Made by a program: the position numbers and the translations under genes | The notes under the pieces: model-generated | The model's database searches: none | What the model was told of the DNA's origin: nothing | Seen by the model: the letters and a program-made list of their open reading frames with translations, nothing else | Source of the DNA: Rhodosporidiobolus odoratus | Taxonomy: Eukaryota; Basidiomycota; Microbotryomycetes; Sporidiobolales; Sporidiobolaceae | Reading direction: 5' to 3' | Assembly (NCBI GenBank): GCA_034387635.1 | Contig: JAOANU010000025.1 | Location: forward strand, 92,001-156,000 | DNA length: 64,000 bases | Part shown: positions 11,282 through 21,003 of the stretch, piece after piece | Layout of the letters: every line of letters starts with the position of its first letter | Position numbering within the stretch: position 1 is the first letter of the stretch

Positions 11282-13537
11282 ATGAACAACCTAGGTAATG
11301 CTCTATACGCCCTCCTGTCCCGTCTTCGCGCCCTTCCGTCGACCTCACCTCCTCACCTCCAGCGCCTCGCAATACGCCTCTCTCGTGCCTACATCACCGC
11401 ACAAGCCGCCTCACCCGATGCAAATGGTCTCGAACTACTCGTCCGTCTCCGAAGTAGGCTGCAGGAACTGGTCGAAGAGCTGGACGAGGGGGACTCGGCA
11501 AGGCTGAGTAAGGCAGACGATTTGCGGAGGGAGGCGCAGGCAGCTCTCGAGGCGCTTCAAAGTCAAATGCAGACAGCAACAGGCGCTGCCATGTCCGCTG
11601 CGACGAGCACAGGTGGCCACTCCCGCACGCCCTCGGTCGATCTCCCGCGTCGCCTTCCCTTCTCCTCGACTTCTTCCTCTGTTGTCAATCCTGACCCCGG
11701 CCCTGCGGCTACTGAGCTCGACGCCTTCCTCTCCCGCGCGCTCTCTACCGTGCCGCCTCCTCCCGATCTCGCGCAGGAGCACGCCAGATCCCTAAGCGAA
11801 GCCTACGCCCTCTTCCTCCTCTCTTCCTCACCCTCGTCTGTCCTTCCCGCGGGTCAAACCCTCTCGTCTATCTTCCAGTCGTCGAGCCAATCCTCTTCGC
11901 AACCGCAATCCGAGGCGCCGACTCTCGAGAAGCGCATCGAGACACAACTTCCAGAAGCCTACTTTGACGAATTCGAAGCCATCTTGTCACCTTCTTCCGT
12001 CTCAACCAACTCGGAGAAGCACGATGCCTGGCTCCGCCTGGCGGCACATTTGACAGCGACTGCTGTACCTCTCATACCCTCGAGGATGCGTACCCCGGCG
12101 GGAGCGAGCCAGCGCGTCGAGCTCGAAACGTCGCTGAAGGCGGACCTTTCCCCTACTCCTGATGGAAGCTTCAACTGCCCTGCCGCATTGACAAGGGTTC
12201 AAGAAGTTGTAAATCTCCTCCAGCGCCTTTGCGCGCCAGCGAGGGACGCCCAAGTCCGCGAGCTACTCGCCGCCATCTCTTCGGCCCTTCTCCCCTCCGG
12301 TTCAAGCGAATTATCATCAACCTCCTCACCTTCCCTCGTCTCGCTCGTTCGACGTACGCTCGTGTTGGCAGGTGAGATGACACAGGATGTCTCTCGGTTC
12401 AAGCGCGGATTGGTGGAGAAGTGGGCAAGTGAGGAGGATTTAAGGGATGTGGTTACGGAAGAGGGAATGGTCAGGGAGAGGAAGGTTGTTGAGGAAATGC
12501 ATGGTGGTAGTGAGGGTGTGAGGAGGGAGACGAAGACGTGGGTGAGGCGGAAATTGGCAAGGTCACGGGTGGTTGGTGATAGACTGGTCGGTGAGCAGGA
12601 AGTGGTGACGAAGGAGGCCTTTGCTGCTGCATTGGTCGAAACGCTCTTCACCACCACTTCCGTTTCTCTCCCGCCCTACCCTCCCGTTTCTACACCATCC
12701 CCAGCTTCCTCCACCTCAAGCGCCGAGCCAGAAGCGGTCCGCTCCGCAAACATCCTCCCTCCACCTCTCCTTGTCCTCGCCCCCACCCTCTTCCACCTAC
12801 AAAATCTCCTGCAAGCCCTCGTCATACTCTCTTGTCTCATCGCCCTCATCGGCCCATCATCAGCAACAAGAGAGGGAACTGAAAAAGAGGACAACCTCGT
12901 TCGCCGGTTATGGGCAATACTGGAGACGTCTATCGAGCCACCTACTTCACCCTTTGTCCGACCACCAGCAGCACCATTCGAAGAAGAAGGTACCGAGACG
13001 AGACTAGCAAACCTCGCAGACGAGCTCGTGGCGTATCGCGTTTCCCTCCTTTCTACTGCTCCCTCTCCTTCGAACCCGATCTCCTCGACCTCGTCACCTC
13101 CCCACCGCCTCTCGGCAGAAGAAGAGCAACGTCTCCGTGCCTCCGTCGACCGGCTTCTGCGGTACGAAGACCCTGTCTTTGGGCTCTTACAGAAAAGGTT
13201 GCAGGAGGGCATCAAAGGTTTCCTGGTCTCGTCCTTCACCTCTTCCTCGTCTACCCCTGAGCAGACGTCCTCATCACCCGCTGCACCCCCCACTCTGCGC
13301 ACCGGTCGCACCCTTCCCTCCTCTATATCTCATCCTCCATCTGCGCCATCGCCGAACACTTCAGCCACCCCCACGATGCCGAGCATCAAAGGCTTCGATC
13401 GCCCGCCTCTTCTCGCGAACAAGGTAGAGGAGGTGGTCCGCTCGACTCTGGTAGGCGGTGAGAAAGGGGTGTGGAATTGGGTCGAGGGGTGCTGGGGAGG
13501 CGTACTCGGGTGGACGGGGGAGGCAGAGCGGGCGTAG
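11282..13537 (+). CDS. Tcp11/Sok1-family protein
   Basis: An unusually long intronless frame. The start at 11282 (MNNLGNALYALLSRL) is preferred over an in-frame ATG at 11141 that abuts the VPS37 start codon. Most of the protein is Ser/Pro-rich and helical. The central part reads VQEVVNLLQRLCAPARDAQV, then LVRRTLVLAGEMTQDVSRFK; this resembles the T-complex 11 signature (LCAPVRDE... and a following helix with EMxxDxxNF). Yeast Sok1, a suppressor of PKA loss, belongs to that family. A Leu-rich helix (PTLFHLQNLLQALVILSCLI) lies in the C-terminal third and a KVEEVVRSTLVGG segment near the end. Function here is not established. The family assignment is moderate and the coding call is strong. Confidence 0.65.
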   Translation: MNNLGNALYALLSRLRALPSTSPPHLQRLAIRLSRAYITAQAASPDANGLELLVRLRSRLQELVEELDEGDSARLSKADDLRREAQAALEALQSQMQTATGAAMSAATSTGGHSRTPSVDLPRRLPFSSTSSSVVNPDPGPAATELDAFLSRALSTVPPPPDLAQEHARSLSEAYALFLLSSSPSSVLPAGQTLSSIFQSSSQSSSQPQSEAPTLEKRIETQLPEAYFDEFEAILSPSSVSTNSEKHDAWLRLAAHLTATAVPLIPSRMRTPAGASQRVELETSLKADLSPTPDGSFNCPAALTRVQEVVNLLQRLCAPARDAQVRELLAAISSALLPSGSSELSSTSSPSLVSLVRRTLVLAGEMTQDVSRFKRGLVEKWASEEDLRDVVTEEGMVRERKVVEEMHGGSEGVRRETKTWVRRKLARSRVVGDRLVGEQEVVTKEAFAAALVETLFTTTSVSLPPYPPVSTPSPASSTSSAEPEAVRSANILPPPLLVLAPTLFHLQNLLQALVILSCLIALIGPSSATREGTEKEDNLVRRLWAILETSIEPPTSPFVRPPAAPFEEEGTETRLANLADELVAYRVSLLSTAPSPSNPISSTSSPPHRLSAEEEQRLRASVDRLLRYEDPVFGLLQKRLQEGIKGFLVSSFTSSSSTPEQTSSSPAAPPTLRTGRTLPSSISHPPSAPSPNTSATPTMPSIKGFDRPPLLANKVEEVVRSTLVGGEKGVWNWVEGCWGGVLGWTGEAERA

Positions 13538-13868
13538 CGAGTCCGAGATGAGAAGAGTCGGTCTGCTCATCTTTTCTTCTTTGTCGGAAGAGCTGCATGG
13601 GTCTAGCCTCCCTTTGTATCTCCCTGATGCTGATGCTGATGCGAAGGGAAAGGAAGAACGAGAAGAGGGGAGTGGGAAAAGGTTCATTATACGTACATTC
13701 TGCCTGCCAGCGCAGCTTGAGGCAAAGAAACAGAAGTACAGTGATCTAGTAAAAGAATCGAAAAGCCGCAACGGCGTCTTGCCCTCCGTTCTTCCACCTT
13801 CACCTTCGCCTCCACCTCCGATCCGGTCCAAGTGTACAGTTGCAGCTTGCCCGCCAACTAGGCCCGGC
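13538..13868. other. Convergent intergenic region
   Basis: 3' regions of the Tcp11-like gene (+) and TIM23 (-). It contains a short (TGATGC) repeat near 13624-13641 in the presumed 3' UTR of the Tcp11-like gene. No gene is seen. Confidence 0.4.
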
Positions 13869-15058
13869 TTACAGGAACTGCACCTTTACGTAACTCCATC
13901 CTGCCGCAGAAAGGGTAAGAAGACCCGAAGTGATTGCCATACTCTTGACGCCCGCTGCATTCCATACCATACCACAAACACATCGTCCGTCAGCCCACAA
14001 TCGAGATTGAGGAAGGGGAGAGGGGGGAAGAAAAGTACGCACCGGTCGATCGCCAGATCACGCCCGTTGCGGCAGCGGCGAACATGGACCCATAGGCGTC
14101 GTGAACATTGCCGCGGTAGACGTCGATGGTCGAGTTGATGCCATTGTAGATCAGAGCTGCAAAAATCGGAAAAAACACGACGAAGGTCAGGAGAAAAGCT
14201 CTTTCAACGAAGTTGAGCCAGTGACGGGACGAGCAGAGACTGGGCGACTAGTCGTAGCCTGGAAGAAGCAAGGCAAACATGAAGATGAGACGTACCCAAG
14301 ACACCCGCCGAATTACCCATGTGAGTTCCCCTCCTCGTAACCTGGTTCAAAATATTGTTCCACCTCAATCGACCACTTACCTTTTCCCTAGCCGCCTTCG
14401 AAGCTGCGAGCGCTTCCGGCGACGCAGTAGCCGCGGGTGCAGCAGCGGGGGTGGCGGCGGGGGCGACGGCTTCTTTCGCGAGGTTGACGGCTGCGGCGGC
14501 GGGTGAGGGAGCGACGGCAGCGGCGGGGGCGGGCGCAGGGGCGCGGGCGAGGGGGCGACGGAGACCTTCAGTGAAACCCCAGGCGCCTCCGAGGGCGAGA
14601 CCTGACGACGAGGGAGGTCGGGTAGGAGAGACGGGAAGGGCGAGTGGGCGAAGGAGTGAAGGACAGGGAAAAGAAAGAATGAAACGACGTAGTCGAGGTC
14701 AGGCCGTTGAACATGGCTGAGAAGGGAAAGGAGGATAAGACGCACCTGCCAGGTAGGTAGACCCCGTTCCGTAACACAGCTCGTCTCCCCATCCTCGACT
14801 GGGCAAAGCCGTCTTTCCACCGGCAACCTGACTCAACTTGTCATCCTCCAAGAGCAGGTAATCGAGGTCCTTGTTGTCTACAAGACCAGCGAGAGGGTGA
14901 AGGTGAGTGGGGTCGAGAGCACCGGAGGAGACGCCTGAGAGGACAGAGTTGGCGGTGGGTGCGGAGGAGTATTGCGAGGTCGGGGAGGAGAAGCGGGCGG
15001 TTGAGAGGATGTCGTCGGTGTTTGGTGCGACGGGGGCTGAAGAGGAAGACGAGGCCAT
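13869..15058 (-). CDS. TIM23: Mitochondrial import channel subunit Tim23
   Basis: Tim23 is the channel-forming subunit of the presequence translocase in the mitochondrial inner membrane. Exons 15058-14746, 14601-14296, 14156-14043 and 13954-13869 join in phase. The N-terminal intermembrane-space part (MASSSSSAPVAPNTDD... DPTHLHPLAGLVDNKDLDYL) is followed by LCYGTGSTYLAG and LALGGAWGFTEGLRRP (first membrane helix). Then come LRWNNILNQVTRRGTHMGNS, AGVLGALIYNGINSTIDVYR, AAAATGVIWRSTAGVKSMAI and TSGLLTLSAAGWSYVKV. These match the four-helix Tim17/22/23 fold. Between GLRRPL and LRWNNILN there is an Ala/Pro-rich insertion of about 59 residues (about 14548-14372), far longer than this loop in yeast Tim23. 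Confidence 0.93.
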
Positions 15059-15511
15059 GCTGATTCGAGGAGTATGAGGAGGACAAGGTTGTGTTCGGCG
15101 AGGAAGGGAGGGTGCCGGAGGCTGAGGAGGAAGTTGAAAAGTGGCGTCAGCTCGTTAGGCTCTGCGTGAAAAGGCGTACGTGTTGCCCAGTGAAGTATAT
15201 AGCTAGACCAGCTGCGCACGTATGGTCAGGTGTTGATCTCCCAGAATGAACTGGGTTGAACAAAGTCGCGAGAAGCGACAGTCGGCAGTGTCATCCCCAC
15301 CACGGAATAGGACGAGAGTGACTTGTGTGGGTGGAAAAAGTAGCTGTGAGACTTACGTGCTAGTCTACCAGGCGACAGAGGAAACGGGCGAGGCAGAATT
15401 GGAAAGATCCTGAGTTGCCCCTCGTCTTCGAGAGTGGGTGCCCTCCCTTTTCCTCTTACACCTCACTTCCAAACACAGTACTACCTTACAAGCGAGTCAG
15501 AAGTGACTGGG
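15059..15511. promoter_or_regulatory. Divergent promoter region TIM23 / TFIIIA
   Basis: About 450 bases between the start codons of TIM23 (minus) and TFIIIA (plus), so it must contain both promoters and 5' UTRs. An in-frame ATG at 15434 could extend TFIIIA by 26 residues. No specific motif is recognised. Confidence 0.4.
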
Positions 15512-17670
15512 ATGGCATCCACCATGGCCTCGACCTCTTCCTACATCTTCCCCACGGATTCAATTTCCCCCGCCGACCTCTTCTCCCCTTCCTCAACCTC
15601 TTCCTCCTACCACCCTCGTCTTCCCTCTCCTCCTTGTCAGTCTCACCATGGACATCCGACCTCTCTCGTACTCGACACGGACGATGACGCTGTTCCCGCT
15701 GAAATGAGCGGAGGCAGGCTGAAAAAGTATATGTGCACCTGGCCTGGCTGCGGAAAGTGCTACACTCGCCCGGCCAGGTTGGAAGAGCACCAGAGGGCAC
15801 ACACAGGAGAGGTGCGCTGTCCTTCACCTCGTCAAAAGCCCGCCTTGACCTGATCCATTCTGTTCTTTGTTTTTTCTTTTCTCTTTTTGTGACCGTCCGC
15901 TCGCCACAGCGCCCCTTTGAATGCCCTTCGTGCGATGCCGCGTTCGCTCGTGACTCTCACCTAAAGGCACATGCCCGGACACACCAGACCGAAGAAGACA
16001 AGAAATACGTCTGCGACGAGGAAGGGTGTGAAAAGAAATTCTGGACGAATCAGCATCTGAAGAAGCATGTCGAGGTAGTTCATCGAGGCAAGACTTACGA
16101 CGTGCGTTCCGCCTTCTCTTGCTCTTCCTTGGTATCCAGCTGCTGACTGACGGAAGGAGACGAGCAGTGCCCAACCTGCGACTTGAGCTTCAAGAAGCAT
16201 CACCTCCTTCGCACGCATGTCGCCGAGGAGCACTCTCCCGAAGGCGCGGATCCGTTCCAGTGTGAGCATCCGGGCTGCGGGAGAACGTTCAAGCAAAAGG
16301 TGCACCTGAAGGCGCACGAAAAGGTGCACGATCGTACGTTTCCTTGTTCTTTCCAGCTTCATCCTGACCCCACTTTCGCTGGATCGATTAGCTGACTTGA
16401 CTCTTGTTCGATATGCATCAGCCTCTCGCTACCTTTGCCTGCACCCTTCTTGCCTCCCTCTCCCCCTGGCCGAACGCCAGTTCCCAACCTGGACGCTCCT
16501 TCAACGACACTCGAAAACCGCGCATCCACCACGCTGTCCCTATCCCATCTGCGCGGGTAAAACCTTCACCACCAACCGCGGACTGCGGAACCACCTCGAG
16601 ATACATACGGAGGAGGACAAGGGAGAGGGAGGAGGAGCGGTGAGTACGAGTGATGGAGAAGGGGGGAGGAAGAGGAGGAGGAGGAGGAGGGGGGCGAAGA
16701 ATCCGGGTGCGGGGGAGGGAAAGGCGAAGAAGAGGAGAAAGATTAAGCAGCAGGAGGAGAGGTTGAAGAAGGAAGAGGAAGATGAGGAGGAGAAGAAAGT
16801 GGATGTGGATGGGGAGGATGGGAGCGAGTGGGAGGAGCGTCAGGAGAGTGAGAGGGATGAGAGGATGAGGGAGGATTTTAGGGCTGGGGGGAAGAAAAAG
16901 AGAAAGGTATTGGCCGAAGCTGTGAGTGCGGAATCCTTTATGTCTTTCCCTTCTTTCAAGCTGACGGACCTTTTTTTCCCTACACTATTCAGGACGGCTT
17001 CCCCGCTCTTCCTACATTACCGTTCCCTCCACTTCTGCCACACTTCTCGCCTCTGCCCGCTTTCCCACTCGTGCCCTTGCCAGACCCGACCCTGTCCATG
17101 TCCGGAACAAGCGGTGACGAGGCTGGCCCTTCTCACCGTCTCTCCGAGAGGCCGGGGTTCGCTTCATCCTCTGTGGCTGTCATCGAGGAGGACGGGCAAG
17201 ATTACGAAGACGACGACGATGAGGAGGAGGTAGCAGTACCCAAGCAGAGTGCTTTCTTCGACCTCCTCACCGGCTCCAACTACTCCCAACCACAGACCCG
17301 ACCTTCCGCGCCTTGTACCCGCTCGACGCGTGCGTCACCGTCTACCACTACTGTTGTCAAACCCTCGACATCCGCTTCTGGTCCTTCGAAACCTACCCTG
17401 CTTCCTCGTAAATACCCTTGTCCCTTCCCCTCCATCCTCGCCTTACCCTTCATCGACGTCGGTCCCGCCAAACCCTCTGCCTCCTCTCCCAAGATCAAAG
17501 CAGAGGAAGATCAGCAGGAGGAGGAAGAAGACACCGACACAGAAGGGACTTGTCAGTTCTGGTTCAAGAGGGTTTATGATGTCGAGAGGCATTTAAGGGC
17601 GAGGCATGGAGTTGAGGTTGTGGGGGGGAGGGAGAGGATTGGGGAGTGGTTTGAGACGGAGGGGGAGTAG
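15512..17670 (+). CDS. Transcription factor IIIA, C2H2 zinc-finger protein
   Basis: TFIIIA binds the internal promoter of 5S rRNA genes and recruits TFIIIC/RNA polymerase III. After a Ser/Pro-rich N-terminus come consecutive C2H2 fingers: CTWPGCGKCYTRPARLEEHQ, CPSCDAAFARDSHLKAHART, CDEEGCEKKFWTNQHLKKHV, CPTCDLSFKKHHLLRTHVAE, CEHPGCGRTFKQKVHLKAHE, an atypical long finger starting CLHPSC, and CAGKTFTTNRGLRNHLEIH. A basic and acidic linker follows, then a last partial finger (CQFWFKRVYDVERHLRARH). Introns are 15812-15909, 16102-16167, 16334-16421 and 16922-16992, all in phase. Finger 1 and 2 are joined by the linker TGERPFEC, split by intron 1. Family order and finger number support TFIIIA over a generic regulator. 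The start could also be 15434. Confidence 0.82.
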
Positions 17671-17934
17671 TTGGGGGAAGTGGGAACGCTTGCTGATTGA
17701 GTTTTTTTCTGCGAGAGAAAATGGAAAGTTGAGAGGAAAATGAGGAAAAGCTCACGGAAGCTCGTCTCGCTCAAGGGGACACTGCTCTACAGTGCTCGCT
17801 TTACACAATCCCTCCACTTCTACATACCCTTGTAGCACTTGGAGGCATTGCTTGTGCTCCCCCCTGTCACCTGGAGTTGACTGTTTTTCTCGTCGCCTTT
17901 CTCTTTGCCCGTTCGACTTCTCGTCACCGCGAAC

Positions 17935-20473
17935 ATGGCTGAACTACTTGCCAAGGCCAAAGACCAGGTCGTCGAGGCTCTCGCCCAGGCTACTGCTGCT
18001 GTCAACCTCACGGCTCCTTCCGGTACGCTTCCTCCCTCGCCTCGTTCATTCTACTCTTACACGCTAAACATGTCACGCTGTACAGACGCCGTCTACGTCG
18101 ATGAAGCCACCGGAGACGACTCGACCGCTGACGGTACCCAGGCCAAGCCCTACAAGTCCGTCTCGAGCGCCTTTATCGCTCACCTCTCCGAACTCCCGAC
18201 CGTCCTCGTTCGTCAACCTCCCGCGGAGGGCAAGTCTGAGGGCGAATGGCTCCCCATGACCGCTTCCGCCAAGAAGAAAGCCGCCAAACTCCTCTCGACT
18301 CACAAGAGTAAGTTGGTCAAGGAGGAAGAGCGTAAGAAACGTGAAGAAGCTGAGGGGGCTAAGAAACGTGAGGCGGAACTTAAGAAGTTGGAGGAGGCTA
18401 AGGCAATCGTGTTGGAAGAGCCCAAGGAGGCGAGTGAGAAGATTAAGATTGGAGAGGCGGAGGGGAAGAGGGGGACCAGGGTTAGGGTTAATGGATGGGT
18501 GCATCGGTTGAGGCAGCAGGGTGGGATGACGTTTGTGGTGTTGAGGGATGGGACTGGGTACTTGCAGTGTGTGTTGACGGGTCGTCTCGTACGTTCGCCA
18601 TTCCTTGACTTGGTTTTCCTCTTTCTTGTCCCCCTGCGGCCTTCTTTGATAATGAGCTGACCCCCGTGTGCTGCACAGTCCCAGACCTACGATGCCCTCA
18701 CCCTCACCCTCGAGTCGACTATCCAGCTTACCGGTGTCATCAGCGAACTTCCTGAGGGTAAGACCGCTCCCGGTGGACACGAGCTTACGGCAGACTGGTT
18801 CAAGGTGGTCGGCAAGGCGCCGGGCGGTGATGAGGCATTCTCGAACGTCGTTGCCGAGGTGAGTTCGAAGCACCACCTTGTTCTGGCCAACCTCGCGTTC
18901 AGGTTGCGGAGCGACACTGATCAAGCCGTGCCTGATTCCACAGGACGCCGACCCCAACTCCCTCGCCGACTCTCGTCACCTGGTCATCCGCGGCGAGAAC
19001 TCGTCTGCAGTTCTTAAAGTCCGCGCCGCGCTCCTTCGCTCTTTCCGCGAATCCTACGCCAACCTCGGCCTCCTCGAAGTCACCCCGCCGTGCATGGTGC
19101 AAACTCAGGTCGAAGGCGGCGCGACCCTGTTCTCGTTCGACTACTACGGTCAACAGGCGTACCTCACTCAGAGTTCGCAGTTGTACCTCGAGACGTGCTT
19201 GCCTTCGCTTGGAGACGTGTTCTGCGTGCAGGAATCGTTCCGTGCCGAGAAGAGTCACACTCGTCGTCACTTGAGTGAGTTTACTCATGTCGAGGCCGAG
19301 TTGGCCTTCTTGGACTTTAACGACTTGCTCAGCCACATCGAGGAACTTGTAGGTTCTATCCGAATAGTCTCGCCTCTCCCTGCTGATGCTGACTCTGCCG
19401 TTTTCGGTGACCCGAATGATACAGATCTGCCAAACTGTCGACCGAGTCCTCTCCAACCCCTCCACCAAAGCCCTCATCGACCAACTCTGGGCCGGATCCG
19501 GCAAATCCTTCGTCGCCCCCACCCGACCTTTCATGCGAATGGATTACCGCGACGCGATTGCGTGGCTCAACGAACACAACATCACTCGTCCGAACGAGGA
19601 TGGGAGTGGGGAGGGTGCGCATGTGGTTGGGGATGATATTGCTGAGGCGGCGGAACGGAGGATGGTGGATACCATTGGCAGGCCTGTGTTCTTGATCAAC
19701 TTCCCCAAGGAGATTGTGCGTCTCGACCCATTCTCAACACCTTCTCCACTGTTTTACTTAGGCAGCACTGACCCCACCCCCCCTCTCTCTCTCTTTCTCT
19801 TTCTGCCTACCCGGCACCGTTAGAAATCCTTCTACATGCGCCGCATCCCCTCGGACGAAAACTACACTGAGTCGGTCGACCTCCTCATGCCCAACGTTGG
19901 AGAAATCGTCGGTGGATCCATGCGTATCGATGACTTGGACGAGTTACTCGCTGCGTATAAGCGAGAGGGGATCAGTCCGGACCCTTAGTGCGTCCTCGGT
20001 TTCTCTCCCTCTTCGCCTTACCCAGGTACGGAGAACAAGGACTGATATGTCAAACCCGCGCGCCGCAGCTACTGGTTCACCGACCAGCGCAAGTACGGTT
20101 CGGCCCCTCACGGTGGGTATGGGTTGGGTCTCGAGAGGTTGTTGGCGTGGTTGCTGAACCGGTACACGGTTAGGGAGTGTTCGTTGTACCCTCGGTGCGG
20201 CGCCTTCACTCCTCCCTCTACCCCCTCTACCCTTGTCAGTGCGGCGAGGCGAGCAAGAGGAAAGAGACTGATTCCCCTTGCTTTCTTCTCCCTTCGCTTC
20301 GCCGCGCCCTTGCGCCTCGTGGCTACAGCTGGACTGGAAGGTGTGCGCCCTAAATTCATACGGGAGAGGAGGGTAGTACGCGATAGAAGGAATGCAATGG
20401 GTCTGTCGGCGGCGCTCCCACGAGACGGAGAGGCATGTATCGCGGTCGGTGCGCGCCAATCGCGCATCTCTGA
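17935..20473 (+). CDS. Asparaginyl-tRNA synthetase, cytosolic
   Basis: Class IIb aminoacyl-tRNA synthetase charging tRNA-Asn (yeast Ded81). The start [16 protein letters not shown] is at 17935. An N-terminal extension ([12 protein letters not shown]..., Lys/Glu coiled region) precedes the OB-fold anticodon domain ([23 protein letters not shown]). Catalytic motifs are seen in order: [20 protein letters not shown] with [10 protein letters not shown], motif 2 [20 protein letters not shown] followed by HVEAELAF, and motif 3 [20 protein letters not shown] followed by SLYPR. Introns lie near 18024-18085, 18590-18678, 18860-18943, 19350-19425, 19715-19823 and 19990-20068. The last exon is hard to place. 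I infer a long intron from about 20195 and a terminal exon ending GRCAPIAHL at 20471-20473, because related enzymes end soon after YPR. Identity is certain; the C-terminus is tentative. Confidence 0.9.
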
Positions 20474-21003
20474 CTGCTTCATGGCTACCAGCTGGACGAG
20501 ACTTGCTTGCAAAGTTAACCCGGCCGAATTGGCGTCGAGGAAGATGGAAAAAGTCGGACGCGTTTCGAATGGTCGAAGGTTCTTCTCGTGTCGAAATCTG
20601 CCGGACTGGACAGTTCCCTTGTTGTCCTACTCGCTACGTTCGTTTATTGTACAGTCCTGCTTGACTGGGATCTATTCCGGGTCAGCCAAGACTCTGCAAC
20701 TCCAATCCAGGTTGAACCAATTTCAGTCGACTCGTTGTCTGCTCGATCACGTCGACTTTTCTCTTCTCACACCTCACAGGGGACCAAGATCACCACAGGA
20801 CCGGTATCAGTACAACTGAGGGTACGTTCTACACACCCTCACATTCTCGCACAGCGCGTTGTCGCTGTCGTGTCCCACGCGCCCCTTGTTTCCCCTTCTT
20901 CTCTCTCCCCGCTCGAACCTCGTCTCCCTTGTATCCCTACTCAACTACTCTGTGCTGCTACCAGACCCCCTGTACTCGACTCAGCGTCTGCGACTTGGCC
21001 TAG
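20474..21003. other. Intergenic region upstream of GT49 gene
   Basis: About 530 bases between two plus-strand genes. It presumably contains the 3' UTR of the tRNA synthetase and the promoter of the glycosyltransferase. It is pyrimidine-rich near 20860-20960. No gene is recognised. Confidence 0.4.

Noticed and set aside
13458..14138. Plus-strand frame of 226 residues over the end of the Tcp11-like gene and TIM23
   Set aside because: It is antisense to the clear TIM23 last exons, has a biased Arg/Ser content and no family features.
14353..14391. Short intron inside TIM23 between AAREK and VTRRG
   Set aside because: Reading straight through gives LRWNNILNQ, which matches the conserved Tim23 segment, so it is coding.
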